A stretch of 39,862 nucleotides of DNA from positions 1-39,862 of the forward strand of contig JAEEOO010000008.1 of NCBI GenBank assembly GCA_016284315.1, read 5' to 3'. Shown piece by piece: positions 1-9,339 of this stretch. The stretch's first letter is position 1, and the number at the start of each line of letters is the position of its first letter. The DNA is from Lachnospiraceae bacterium (GTDB lineage: Bacteria > Bacillota > Clostridia > Lachnospirales > Lachnospiraceae). Under the pieces are notes generated by a model. That model searched no databases. It worked only from the letters and a program-made list of their open reading frames with translations, and was not told the origin of the DNA. Position numbers and translations under genes: made by a program.

Positions 1-2
1 AA

Positions 3-1856
3 CATGCGGTTAAATCCATTGAACTTTTTAATGATCTTGGAGTAACCGATGGTCATTATGCGGCTGCTCTTTCCGCGCTCGGAAGTTATTATTATATCAA
101 GGGCGAGTTCGCCAGCGGAATGAAGGTTTATGAGACTGCAATGGAAGCCATGGAGCAGGCTCTTGGAAAGAACGCATACTATAAGAGGCTTGAAGAGAAC
201 TATCTGGCTTGCAAGAAGGCACTCCAAGAGGAGATGGCTGCAAAGGGCGAGAGCTTTGAGAAGGTAGCAGGCGCCAACGCTGGATCAAGTAGCGAAGTAT
301 CCAACGGTTACAACGATGATACTCACGGCCTTGACATCTGTCACGAATATTTCGAAAAGGTCGGCTACCCTGTCTTCAAAGAAAGGTTTGCAGACTATCT
401 TCCGGAGCTTGCTTTTGGACTTGCGGGAGAGGGCTCTGACTGCTACGGATTTGATGATAAAGTTTCAAGGGACCATGACTGGGGACCTGAATTTTGTATA
501 TTTGTAACGGATGAAACCTACGAAAAGATCGGTGCGGAGCTTGAGAAAACCTACGCCGAACTCCCCGCTGAATTTGATGGATACAAGAGAGCTCAGACTG
601 TACAGGGAAGTGGAAGAAGAGGCGTTATCAGGATCTCTGATTTCTGCAGGAAGTTCCTTGGGGTTAACGCAAGTGAACTTAAGATCGCTGAGAAGTGCTG
701 CGGAATAAGAGAAGAAATTGATTTTAGATCTATTTCCGACGCAAGTCTTTCAGCTTTTGTTAACGGAGAGATCTGGGTTGATAACAAGGGAATGATCACG
801 GGCTTAAGAAGAGAAGTAGCCAAAGGTTATCCTGAGAATGTTTTGTATGCAAAACTGGCACAGGCCTGTGCAGAGTTTTCCCAGGCAGGCCAGTACAATA
901 TCATCAGATGTATTGAAAGGGGCGACGCAGTAACTGCAGAGATCATGAAGGGTGATGCCATGAGAGCGGCTTGCAAATTGGCTTACCTTATCGAGAACCG
1001 CTTTGCACCCCATGATAAATGGCTCTTTAAGGGACTTGACGGACTCCTTGGCGGAACCGCTGTCAAAGAAGGTCTTAAGACTTTAATGCTCTGCAAGACT
1101 CCCGAGGAGATCGTAAAGATCCTTGAAAAACTGGGGGAATCCCTGGCGATGGAGCTTTATGTCTGCGATTATATAAGCGATGTGGATCCTTATCTTGATC
1201 ATCAGACTGAAGAACTTATGAAGAAGAGCTTCTTCTCAACCCAGACAAACGAAGAACTTACCATGATGATCGCAAAGGCTGAGTTTGCAGCATTTGACAA
1301 GGTTCAGAACGAAGGCGGAAGAGCTTCATGTCAGAACGACTGGCCCACCTTCGGTATCATGAGAAGAAGCCAGTATCTTACATGGAACAGGACAATGCTT
1401 CTTCAGTATCTCTACGATTTTGAGAGGGAGACGGAGCTTGGCCACAATCTTATCACCGAGAAGTACGGCCGCATGATGGAGAGCACCGCACCGGAGCGCT
1501 ACGAGGAGATCAAGGACAACTTCCCCGCTCTTACAGATGAGCAGAAGGCCATAATCGAAGAGATCTGCAGGATCCAGGTTTCATGGATGGAGGAGTTCTC
1601 CGAGAAATATCCTCATCTCGCAGGTCAGGCTCGTACCGTTCACACCTACGACGACAAGAATTACGACACTTCTTATGAGACCTATCTTCGTGGGGAGATC
1701 AGCACATATTCCGACAAGATGCTTCAACTTTATACGAAGTTCATCGTGGAGCTTGCACAGGACGGAAAGAACCTTGCAAAGATGACCATGGAAAACAGCT
1801 GCAAACTATACGGATACAAGGGCCTGGACGAGGCAGAAGCATTTCTTGCAAAGTAG
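3..1856 (+). CDS. TPR-like plus DUF4037 protein, 5' end cut by window edge
   Basis: The frame is open from base 3, so the gene starts upstream of the window; 617 residues are visible. The first ~75 residues look like alpha-helical TPR repeats (Tyr/Ala/Leu spacing as in SALGSYYYIKGEF). From about residue 115 the protein resembles the DUF4037 family. A nucleotidyltransferase-like signature GSDCYGFDD followed by SRDHDWGPEF lies near residues 142-158, with Gly-Ser and downstream acidic residues as in polymerase-beta-type nucleotidyltransferases. The substrate is unknown. The ATG at 120 is internal, because reading continues upstream without a stop and without an obvious ribosome binding site there. 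The next gene starts 9 bases after the stop, so the two are probably co-transcribed. The family call is fairly firm; the enzymatic activity is inference. Confidence 0.75.
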   Translation, partial: HAVKSIELFNDLGVTDGHYAAALSALGSYYYIKGEFASGMKVYETAMEAMEQALGKNAYYKRLEENYLACKKALQEEMAAKGESFEKVAGANAGSSSEVSNGYNDDTHGLDICHEYFEKVGYPVFKERFADYLPELAFGLAGEGSDCYGFDDKVSRDHDWGPEFCIFVTDETYEKIGAELEKTYAELPAEFDGYKRAQTVQGSGRRGVIRISDFCRKFLGVNASELKIAEKCCGIREEIDFRSISDASLSAFVNGEIWVDNKGMITGLRREVAKGYPENVLYAKLAQACAEFSQAGQYNIIRCIERGDAVTAEIMKGDAMRAACKLAYLIENRFAPHDKWLFKGLDGLLGGTAVKEGLKTLMLCKTPEEIVKILEKLGESLAMELYVCDYISDVDPYLDHQTEELMKKSFFSTQTNEELTMMIAKAEFAAFDKVQNEGGRASCQNDWPTFGIMRRSQYLTWNRTMLLQYLYDFERETELGHNLITEKYGRMMESTAPERYEEIKDNFPALTDEQKAIIEEICRIQVSWMEEFSEKYPHLAGQARTVHTYDDKNYDTSYETYLRGEISTYSDKMLQLYTKFIVELAQDGKNLAKMTMENSCKLYGYKGLDEAEAFLAK

Positions 1857-1864
1857 GTATTAAT

Positions 1865-2629
1865 ATGGGAAATTTCACAGATAACACAAACCAAAACGAG
1901 GCAAAGCTTGCCCTTATAACAGGAGCATCAAGAGGCATCGGAGAGGCCATCGCAAGGAAACTTGCATCCGATGGTTATGACCTTGTGCTCACTTGCAAAA
2001 GCTCTTTTGAGGATCTTAGCGCTCTTGCTAATGAACTAAAAGAAACGTATAATATAGAGTGTATATGTAAGCGCGTCGATGCGGGGAATTTTGGCGAAGT
2101 TCAGGAACTTTTCGAGGAAACTGTCTTTGATAGGCAGGGGCTTGATGTTCTTGTTAACAATGCAGGGATTTCTTACATCGGTCTTTTGCATGAGATGAAA
2201 GAAGACGAGTGGCAGGCGGTTATGAATGCCGACCTTAACAGCGTCTTTTATCATTCCAAACTTGCCATTCCCCTTATGCTGAGAAAGCACTCCGGAAGGA
2301 TCGTGAACATTTCTTCCGTTTGGGGAAATGTGGGAGCTTCCACCGAGGTTGCATATTCTGCGGCAAAGGGCGGAGTCAATTCGTTTACAAAGGCGCTGGC
2401 AAAGGAGCTTGCTTCTTCGGGGATCACGGTAAATGCCGTTGCCTGTGGCCTTATTGATACAAAAATGAACGAGTGCTTTTCCGAGGAGGATCTTGCGGGA
2501 GTTATCGAAGAGATTCCTGCCGACAGGATCGGAAAGCCTGAGGAAGTGGCTGAGACAGTCAGCCTGCTTTTGAATGCGCCGGATTATCTTACGGGGCAGA
2601 TCATAACCATGGATGGTGGCTGGACTTAA
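1865..2629 (+). CDS. Short-chain dehydrogenase/reductase, FabG/YmfI-like
   Basis: A 254-residue classical SDR. It has the NAD(P)-binding motif TGASRGIGEAIA near residues 20-31, the NNAG motif near residue 97, the catalytic Ser in NISSVWG, the Tyr-x3-Lys in YSAAKGG, and a C-terminal GQIITMDGGWT. FabG-type 3-oxoacyl-ACP reductases share all of these. The stretch GLIDTKMN and the IPADRIGKPEEVAE region resemble YmfI-type reductases, which act on 5-aminopentanonylated elongation factor P in Bacillus, so that is an alternative to a fatty-acid role. No fab or efp gene is nearby to decide. The N-terminus carries about 13 extra polar residues. It sits 9 bases after the DUF4037 gene. Confidence 0.8.
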   Translation: MGNFTDNTNQNEAKLALITGASRGIGEAIARKLASDGYDLVLTCKSSFEDLSALANELKETYNIECICKRVDAGNFGEVQELFEETVFDRQGLDVLVNNAGISYIGLLHEMKEDEWQAVMNADLNSVFYHSKLAIPLMLRKHSGRIVNISSVWGNVGASTEVAYSAAKGGVNSFTKALAKELASSGITVNAVACGLIDTKMNECFSEEDLAGVIEEIPADRIGKPEEVAETVSLLLNAPDYLTGQIITMDGGWT

Positions 2630-2668
2630 TGTCCGGTATTTCTCAATTAATTATGTGGGGTCAATTAG

Positions 2669-4891
2669 ATGTACGGAAAAATCTTTTTTTCGATCATTCT
2701 TTTAATATCAATAATTGAACTTATCTTCCTTATCCCAAGGGTCAGGCAGATCAAGGAAGACTACGGGATCCATCTGTTTCGCACCATCGTGACTGCGATG
2801 GTTGCTATGGCGGCGAATATCCTGATCGCATTTTCATTTAATCCGATGATGGCAAATATTGCATATTGTCTTTATTTTGCAGCTATTGATTGGGAGGTTT
2901 TCCATATCAGTTCTTTTTGTGCTGCGTACACTAAGCATAAGATCGCCTTCAAGTATCTTAGAATCCCTGCTATCATTATTTTTGCTGCAGACTCGGTGTC
3001 TTTATTTATAAACCTATATGGTGAGCGTTTTTTCTCCATCGAGGAATATTACAACAGAAAAGACGTTGTTTTCTATGTGACCAAGGCACTCCCTCTCTAC
3101 AATGTCCATCTTATCCTGGATTATGTGGGAGTTGCGACCTGCCTTATCTACCTTTTCTGGAAACTTGTCCAGTCCAAGAGTTTTTACAAATACAAGTATC
3201 TGTCCGTATCCTTCGTTATCATTTTGATAATCGTGCTGAATGCCCTTTATATGCTTACTGACATTCCACTTGATATGTCGGTTATTTTCTATGGTGTGGC
3301 TAGCACTATGATCTACTTCTTTACGGAGAATTTTGCGCCACGTATCCTGATCAGCCAGGCCATGAAGAAGACCATTAACACCATGGACAAGGGCCTTATC
3401 CTATTTGATATTGACGACAGATGTATCTATGTCAACAACTTCATCAAAAAACATTTCAGGCTCAGCACTGAAGATTGCGATACCCATACCGAAATGATCA
3501 GCTCCATCACAGGTGACAAGCCTTTGAGGGATGTTTACCCCGGTGGCTTTGACTATGTAAAGCCTTTGAAAAATCCTGCTTTGAAGGACAAGCACTACAG
3601 ACTTACTTTGGACAGGATCCTTGGCACAACAGGAGCTTATCTGGGAGCTTACATCATGGTGGATGATATCACCGATAATTATTACGTCCTGCAGGAACTT
3701 GAAAAAGCAAAGGAAGACGCAGACGGAGCAAATGCCGCAAAGAGTAACTTCCTTGCGAACATGTCCCATGAGCTCAGAACACCTCTTAATTCGCTCCTTG
3801 GAATGAATGAGATGATCATCCGCGAGGCTGAGGACAAAAAGCTTATTGAGTATGCGGAAAACATAAAGGTAGCGGGCAACAGCTTGCTGTCACTTCTTAA
3901 CGATATCCTTGATTTCTCCAAGATCGAGGCCGGCAGAATGACGGTGGTTGAGGCAGAGTACAATATCCACAAGATCCTTAGGGACTGCTACAATTTCCTT
4001 GGCCGTTACGCAAAGGAGAAGGGACTTGCCTACAATATCGTTTGTGACGAGAACGTTCCCAAGGCTCTTTACGGCGACGAAATGAGGATCCGCCAGATCG
4101 TTTCAAACTTTATCTCAAATGCCATCAAGTATACCAGCAGAGGCTCTGTTACCGTAAAGGTGGCTTTTGAAGAGACGGATATCAAGCAGATCATGCTTAA
4201 GATCTCGGTTATTGATACCGGTGTTGGAATTTCAGAGGAGAATCAGAAGATCCTCTTTGATGCTTTCCAGAGAGTGGATGAAACAAAGAACAGAAATATC
4301 GAGGGAACAGGCCTCGGACTTACCATTTGCCGTGAACTTTCCGCTCTTATGAACGGAAGGATCGAGGTTAAGAGCGAGGTTGGAAGAGGCTCAACCTTTA
4401 CCCTTAAGATCCCCCAGGTTGTTCTTGATAGCGAACCGGTTGGTCCTTTCACCCTTGAGAGCAACACGGTTTCGGAAAAGTATCTTGTAAGCTTTATTGC
4501 TCCCGATGCAAAGATCCTTGTTGTAGACGATGTTCCCATGAACCTTAAGGTTGTTAAGGCTCTTCTTGGCAAGACCAAGATCTATATGCAACTGGCAAGT
4601 GGCGGAAATGAAGCGATCGAGCTTTGCAAACGTGAGAGATATGATCTCATATTCATGGATCATATGATGCCTTCACCGGACGGCGTTGAGGCCTTTAAAG
4701 AGATCAGAAAAGACAGCCTAAATATGAACACTCCCGTCATCGTCCTTACGGCAAATGCCATAAACGGCGTGGAAGAGGAGTACAGAAACGTGGGATTTAC
4801 GGATTATCTTTCAAAGCCAGTCAGAGGGGTTGACCTTGAAAAGGCTTGTGTGAAGTATCTTCCTTCGACGAAAATAACGTTGAATTACTAG
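2669..4891 (+). CDS. 7TM hybrid sensor histidine kinase with C-terminal receiver
   Basis: 740 residues. The first ~225 residues form about seven hydrophobic segments, a 7TM-type sensor region. A PAS-like segment follows at ~235-350. The HisKA H-box NMSHELRTPLNS puts the phospho-accepting His at about residue 367. The HATPase domain shows the N box (SNFISNAIKYT), G1 (DTGVGI), F box (FDAFQRVDE) and G2 (GTGLGL). A receiver domain fills ~610-740, with the acidic pair in VVDDVPMN, phospho-acceptor Asp664 in FMDHMMP, and Lys in LSKPV. It is therefore a complete membrane hybrid kinase. No HPt domain or partner regulator is adjacent, so its output is unknown. The 3' end overlaps the convergent VanZ-like gene by 71 bases. 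Confidence 0.9.
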   Translation: MYGKIFFSIILLISIIELIFLIPRVRQIKEDYGIHLFRTIVTAMVAMAANILIAFSFNPMMANIAYCLYFAAIDWEVFHISSFCAAYTKHKIAFKYLRIPAIIIFAADSVSLFINLYGERFFSIEEYYNRKDVVFYVTKALPLYNVHLILDYVGVATCLIYLFWKLVQSKSFYKYKYLSVSFVIILIIVLNALYMLTDIPLDMSVIFYGVASTMIYFFTENFAPRILISQAMKKTINTMDKGLILFDIDDRCIYVNNFIKKHFRLSTEDCDTHTEMISSITGDKPLRDVYPGGFDYVKPLKNPALKDKHYRLTLDRILGTTGAYLGAYIMVDDITDNYYVLQELEKAKEDADGANAAKSNFLANMSHELRTPLNSLLGMNEMIIREAEDKKLIEYAENIKVAGNSLLSLLNDILDFSKIEAGRMTVVEAEYNIHKILRDCYNFLGRYAKEKGLAYNIVCDENVPKALYGDEMRIRQIVSNFISNAIKYTSRGSVTVKVAFEETDIKQIMLKISVIDTGVGISEENQKILFDAFQRVDETKNRNIEGTGLGLTICRELSALMNGRIEVKSEVGRGSTFTLKIPQVVLDSEPVGPFTLESNTVSEKYLVSFIAPDAKILVVDDVPMNLKVVKALLGKTKIYMQLASGGNEAIELCKRERYDLIFMDHMMPSPDGVEAFKEIRKDSLNMNTPVIVLTANAINGVEEEYRNVGFTDYLSKPVRGVDLEKACVKYLPSTKITLNY

Positions 4892-5456
4892 AGTTTTCGT
4901 TTTCCTTTGCGATGGCCTTTTCCCTTCGCTTATCAATATTCTTCTTGATGAGAATGATGATGAACATGGCGGTAACACTTCCTGCGGTGTCTAACAGGAC
5001 ATCGAGGGGAGAACCGTAGCGGCCTTCAACAAAGAGCTGGTGAACTTCATCGGTGGCAGCATACAAAATGCACCAAAGGATGGAGAAGATAAGAAGATAT
5101 CCTTTGCGAAGAGTTACGCGCTTGCGCACCTTCAGGGAATTGAAAATAAGATAAGCTGAATTAAATGTCAGAGCGCCTAAAGCTGCAAATTCGCAGAAGT
5201 GGGCGCTTTTTCTTACGGCATGATCGATGAGCTTCGCCTGATCAATCTGGGCGCCGGCGGACATTTCGTCAAATCCGTTTACTACAAGGCTACAGATCCA
5301 CTTGCCAATGGTTAGTGACTGCTCTGTTGATTCATCGGCGGGAATGCCGGAAAACCAGAAGATAAGGACCATTAGTCCGATCCATGCAAAGAAAAGCATG
5401 TAATGGATATACAAAAGTATTAAGTTTTTCCTTACGCCTGAGATGCCTTTTTTCAT
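4821..5456 (-). CDS. VanZ-like family membrane protein
   Basis: A 211-residue protein and the only minus-strand gene in the window. VanZ-family hallmarks are present: an N-terminal membrane segment ending FWFSGIPADES, then RKSAHFCEFAALG, then ATDEVHQLFVEGRYGSPLDV with its LLDTAGS continuation. Four hydrophobic segments are visible, followed by a charged, disordered tail of about 35 residues (KENENSSNS region). VanZ proteins are linked to teicoplanin resistance in enterococci, but most family members have no known function, so only the family is claimed. The tail-coding end overlaps the 3' end of the histidine kinase gene on the other strand. The start is the ATG whose complement lies at 5454-5456; its ribosome binding site is weak. 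Confidence 0.85.
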   Translation of the reverse strand: MKKGISGVRKNLILLYIHYMLFFAWIGLMVLIFWFSGIPADESTEQSLTIGKWICSLVVNGFDEMSAGAQIDQAKLIDHAVRKSAHFCEFAALGALTFNSAYLIFNSLKVRKRVTLRKGYLLIFSILWCILYAATDEVHQLFVEGRYGSPLDVLLDTAGSVTAMFIIILIKKNIDKRREKAIAKENENSSNSTLFSSKEDTSHKPFQGQPL

Positions 5457-5600
5457 TATGATGAGTTGTCTCTTTATGAATTATTATTTTATGATCTGCT
5501 TCCTTGCGAATTGTGTCTAAGGTGATTAAATTTTCTTAATTTGTGAAATTTTCAACATTTTTATTATAAAATAATCCTGTTATTTAGGGCAAGTTAAAAA

Positions 5601-5629
5601 TGTACATAGAATGTGCAGTGTGATATACT
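5601..5629 (+). promoter_or_regulatory. Predicted sigma-A promoter of the surface-polymer operon
   Basis: A -35-like TGTACA at 5601-5606 is followed by a 17-base spacer and an extended -10, TGATATACT (TG at 5621, TATACT at 5624-5629). The -35 matches consensus at four of six bases. It lies 45 bases upstream of the chosen PIG-L start. The rest of the divergent gap (5457-5600) is AT-rich and shows no other clear element; I could not place a convincing promoter for the VanZ-like gene. Confidence 0.6.
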
Positions 5630-5674
5630 AACTATAACTGTGTGTACATTTATAAAATAGAGAGAATTAAAGAA

Positions 5675-8176
5675 ATGAAGAGATTTATAAAGCATTTTTG
5701 CATTGCTGTTTTAGCCATGGGCGGACTTTTGCTTCTTCCCATGTTTCATACAGATTCTTTTGCAGAGGGAAGTGAAGTTACTCCTTCTGTAGTATTTTCA
5801 AACGGCTCCGGCAGCGGAAACGTTACAGACACTGATTACGATACTTGCGTAAGTGTCGGAAGCTCCGATACCGTTACGGTTTCAAGTTCCGACGGATCCG
5901 CGATCTCCGGCGTTTATCTTATCTGGAACAGCCCGGTTTCATCCTATACCGTGACCACCGACAATGAGACCATTTCCTGCGGTCAGTACGGAATGATCCA
6001 TGATTATGTGGCATTTTCGGAGCCTACGACCAAGGCAGTCATCAGCGTAAACTCTTCTCAGAAGCTTTCAAGAGTAAGAGTTTTTACGGACAACAATAAC
6101 CTTCCGAGTGATGTACAGGTTTGGCAGCCTCCCTGCGAAAAGGCGGACATACTTGTTTTCTCAAGCCATTCGGATGACGAGATCCTTTTCTTCGGATCCG
6201 CCATTGCAAAATATATTTATGAAAAGAACGCAAAGGTCCAGGTTGCTTATCTTACCCAGTATTGGAACAACCTTACCGTAAGAGAGCACGAGAAACTGGA
6301 CGGCCTTTGGTGCGACGGCGTAAGATATTATCCCGTTTGCGGAAACTTTGATGATATCTATGCTGCCGATCTTGCGGCTGCAAAAACTGTTTACAACGAA
6401 GATGACATGATCGCGTACGAGACTTCGGAGATCAGACGTTTCAAGCCTCTCATTGTTATAACTCACGACTTTAACGGCGAGTACGGTCACGGTTTCCACA
6501 AACTGGTTGCGGAGTCGGTTTCCATCGCGCTTGAGAATGCGGCAGATCCCGCATATGACGAGGGAGCAAGCGCCTCCTACGAAGCATGGGATACTCCCAA
6601 GGCATATTTCCACAACTACACCGAGAATGCCATTACCCTTGACTTAAGAACTCCCGTGGAGGAGCGAGACGGTCTCTGCCCCGTAGAGATCGCGGCTCTT
6701 GCCTATAAGCAGCATGTTTCGCAGCAGTGGTGCTGGTTCTATGTAAGCGATGATCCCAACGATAAGCATCCCGAGATCAACAGCGCGGCATGGGGACTTT
6801 ACAGGACCAATGTGGGAACCGATACAAACAATGACTTTTTTGATAATCTGACCGATTTCAAATATGAGGACAAGAGGATCCATATCAAGAACTGGGAAGA
6901 CTTCATGGCCATCAAAGATGACCCCACAGCAAGCTATGTTCTTGATGATGACATTAATTTTGCCGGATGCATCGAAGATTGGGAGCCCTTTACATTCAGG
7001 GGTGTTCTCGACGGTAACGGACATGCGATCTTAAACCTCTATGTTGACAGAGTGGGCAGCGCGGTTTACACCACCTACGACGGCAACTTCAAGACATACG
7101 ATACGAAGTTTGCAGGTATTTTTGATGCATGTATCGGTGCGACAATTAAGAACCTTTCAATCCTTGGAATGGAAGCTCATGTTGATATCGATGAGAGCTG
7201 CTTCGTAGGTAGCCTTGCAGGATATACCGAGAATACAAGGATTACCAATTGCAAGGTTGAAGATACAAGACTTTTTCTTCATGTAAATGCACCAATGTTC
7301 GGCGTGGGCGGCCTTGTGGGCTATGGCTACGGTAAAGTTAAGGACTGCGATATCAGTACGACTCTTGTGTGCGTTGACAAGAACAAAGAAGAGAGGGACG
7401 AGCAGTTCATGGGCGGTGTTTACGCTGCCGGATATCTTGATGTCGATTACTGTGATGTCTATGTTGACGGATACGATTCGGATCACGGATATGTGCACGA
7501 CGGCGGTATTGTCGGAATGTATATCTTCTATCCAAACCTAAACATCGGTTATCATGGATCCTTCACCCACAACAATGTGGACGGTATGATCACCTTCTTT
7601 GAGGACAATACCAACCGCCGTGCATACTGTGCACCTATCTGGGGCGAAGTAATGATCTGGGATTTTGATTATGACGGCAATACCGAGACCTTTACAAGAA
7701 ACGAGGTCTTTGATTACAGCAAGGATCTTTATCCCGACAAGTGTGATGAACCTCATTATATCCAGACCGAGCGTGTGGAGCCTGACTGCTATCATTACGG
7801 ATATATCATGAGCACTTGTGAGACTTGCGGATACTCATATAAATCTACCATCCTTCCTCACAGCCATCAGTTCCCTGAAACAGGCGTGGTCACCAAGGAG
7901 CCTACTTACGAGGAAGCCGGTATTGAGACATTTACCTGTACCGTCTGCGGATACACCGAGGATCGAGGAATCGCCCCTCTTGTAAGGATTGAAGAGCCCG
8001 AGGAAGAGGAGACAGAGGAAGAGGTAACAGTTGATCCTGAGCTCTCAAAAATTTCGGGTACTGATAAAAAGATGATCGTTGCAGCGGTATGCTGCGGCGC
8101 GCTTGCCATCACAATCGCAGCTTTTGTTGCAGTCAGATATTCGTCAAAACGCAGGGGAAGCGAAGACAGAAGATAG
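5675..8176 (+). CDS. Secreted, C-terminally anchored PIG-L-type deacetylase with GLUG-like region
   Basis: 833 residues from the ATG at 5675, which follows GAGAG and begins a clean signal peptide (KRFIKHF, a hydrophobic core, then SFA-EGSE). An in-frame GTG at 5642 would add 11 charged residues ahead of the signal and is rejected. A galactose-binding-like beta region precedes the PIG-L domain (~155-300). That domain has the zinc motif HSDDE at residues 165-169 and distal histidines in GHGFH at 272-275. PIG-L enzymes N-deacetylate GlcNAc-containing substrates. Residues ~410-690 carry GLUG-like beta-solenoid features (FRGVLDGNGHAI, GGLVGYGYG, GGIVGMY). Then come Cys-x2-Cys repeats (CETCGY, CTVCGYTE), an acidic linker, a transmembrane helix and a basic tail. 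It is probably anchored outside the cell. The substrate is inferred to be a surface glycan. Confidence 0.82.
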   Translation: MKRFIKHFCIAVLAMGGLLLLPMFHTDSFAEGSEVTPSVVFSNGSGSGNVTDTDYDTCVSVGSSDTVTVSSSDGSAISGVYLIWNSPVSSYTVTTDNETISCGQYGMIHDYVAFSEPTTKAVISVNSSQKLSRVRVFTDNNNLPSDVQVWQPPCEKADILVFSSHSDDEILFFGSAIAKYIYEKNAKVQVAYLTQYWNNLTVREHEKLDGLWCDGVRYYPVCGNFDDIYAADLAAAKTVYNEDDMIAYETSEIRRFKPLIVITHDFNGEYGHGFHKLVAESVSIALENAADPAYDEGASASYEAWDTPKAYFHNYTENAITLDLRTPVEERDGLCPVEIAALAYKQHVSQQWCWFYVSDDPNDKHPEINSAAWGLYRTNVGTDTNNDFFDNLTDFKYEDKRIHIKNWEDFMAIKDDPTASYVLDDDINFAGCIEDWEPFTFRGVLDGNGHAILNLYVDRVGSAVYTTYDGNFKTYDTKFAGIFDACIGATIKNLSILGMEAHVDIDESCFVGSLAGYTENTRITNCKVEDTRLFLHVNAPMFGVGGLVGYGYGKVKDCDISTTLVCVDKNKEERDEQFMGGVYAAGYLDVDYCDVYVDGYDSDHGYVHDGGIVGMYIFYPNLNIGYHGSFTHNNVDGMITFFEDNTNRRAYCAPIWGEVMIWDFDYDGNTETFTRNEVFDYSKDLYPDKCDEPHYIQTERVEPDCYHYGYIMSTCETCGYSYKSTILPHSHQFPETGVVTKEPTYEEAGIETFTCTVCGYTEDRGIAPLVRIEEPEEEETEEEVTVDPELSKISGTDKKMIVAAVCCGALAITIAAFVAVRYSSKRRGSEDRR

Positions 8177-8183
8177 GAATTTT

Positions 8184-9323
8184 ATGAACGTTACAATTGT
8201 TTTACCATCCCTTAACCCGGATGAAAAAATGAATACGGTGGTTGATTCCCTTATCGAAAAGGGATTTAACGATATTGTTATTGTCAATGACGGAAGCAAT
8301 GAAGCCCATCTTGAGCCCTTTAAAAAGGCTGCGCTTCATCCGGAAGTTACGGTGCTTACCCATGAGGTTAACAAGGGAAAGGGCCGCGGACTTAAGACTG
8401 CTTTTGAATTTGTTCTTGAGAACAGACCGAATTCAAATGGTGTTGTTACCGTTGACGGAGACGGACAGCACACTCCCGATGATATTTTAAAATGTGCCCG
8501 GAGGATGATCGCAGAGGGCGACAAGGTAGTCCTTGGCTGCAGAGATTTTGACAGTCCCAACGTCCCTCCTAAGAGCCGTTTCGGAAACAAGACAACCAGC
8601 CGTGTATTTTCCATGTTCTGCGGCATGAAGATCTCCGATACCCAGACAGGTTTAAGAGCCATTCCCAGAGAGCATCTTCCTCTTCTTGTTAAGACCAAGG
8701 GAGAGAGATTCGAGTACGAGACAGAAATGTTTTTTGCTCTTCACAAGGCTCATATTTCCTGGGTTGAAGAAAAGATCGAGACTGTTTATATCGACGATAA
8801 TTCGGAGACGCATTTCAATCCTTTTCTTGATTCCATCAAGATCTACAGGATCATCTTGAAGTTTATCTTTAAGTACACTTTAAGCTCTCTTATTTGTTGT
8901 GTTATTGACATCGGACTGTTTAACCTGTTTAATATTCTTTTGGCGGGATCTGCTTTTCTTGAGAATATCAAGATAACAACTCCCATCGGAAGATTCTTTG
9001 TCAGGATCTTTTCAGGCGGAAACGATGCCATTGCGCTTAAGGTTTTGATCGCTACCGTTGTGGCCAGGGTCATTTCCTCTATTGTCAATTACATCTTGAA
9101 CCGCAATGCGGTGTTCGAGTCTAATACTTCCGTTAAGAAATCCATGTGGAAGTATTACATCCTCTGCTTTGTACAGATGATCTGTGCGGCAGCAGGAGTA
9201 TTCGGGCTTTCGGCGCTCTTCGGCGGCGGAGAAGCTCTTGAAGGATTGGTTTACAAACCCATCGTTGACGTGCTTTTGTTCCTCGTAAGCTATCAGATTC
9301 AGCAAAGATGGGTATTTAGATAA
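8184..9323 (+). CDS. GT2 glycosyltransferase fused to a GtrA-like membrane domain
   Basis: 379 residues. The ATG at 8184 follows AGGA and sits 7 bases after the previous stop; an upstream in-frame start at 8079 would run back through the PIG-L gene and is rejected. The N-terminal ~220 residues are a GT-A fold of the dolichol-phosphate mannosyltransferase type: VTIVLPSLNPDE, VNDGS, NKGKGRGLKTAF, and the metal-binding VDGDGQHTPDD (DxD-like). The C-terminal ~140 residues hold four hydrophobic segments and the GtrA signature (SSIVNYILNRNAVF and the terminal QQRWVF). Such fusions usually make a polyprenyl-phosphate sugar and help flip or use it at the membrane. That would supply sugars to an extracytoplasmic polymer, matching the neighbouring surface enzymes. 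Sugar identity cannot be read from sequence. Confidence 0.88.
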   Translation: MNVTIVLPSLNPDEKMNTVVDSLIEKGFNDIVIVNDGSNEAHLEPFKKAALHPEVTVLTHEVNKGKGRGLKTAFEFVLENRPNSNGVVTVDGDGQHTPDDILKCARRMIAEGDKVVLGCRDFDSPNVPPKSRFGNKTTSRVFSMFCGMKISDTQTGLRAIPREHLPLLVKTKGERFEYETEMFFALHKAHISWVEEKIETVYIDDNSETHFNPFLDSIKIYRIILKFIFKYTLSSLICCVIDIGLFNLFNILLAGSAFLENIKITTPIGRFFVRIFSGGNDAIALKVLIATVVARVISSIVNYILNRNAVFESNTSVKKSMWKYYILCFVQMICAAAGVFGLSALFGGGEALEGLVYKPIVDVLLFLVSYQIQQRWVFR

Positions 9324-9339
9324 AAGGAGACGGGTTTCG

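Noticed and set aside
5642-5674. GTG start for the PIG-L protein
   Set aside because: It would place 11 charged residues before a well-formed signal peptide; the ATG at 5675 is better.
7780-7985. Zinc-finger DNA-binding domain in the PIG-L protein (Cys-x2-Cys pairs)
   Set aside because: The protein is exported and the two Cys-x2-Cys units belong to a surface-protein repeat type; no nucleic-acid role is supported.
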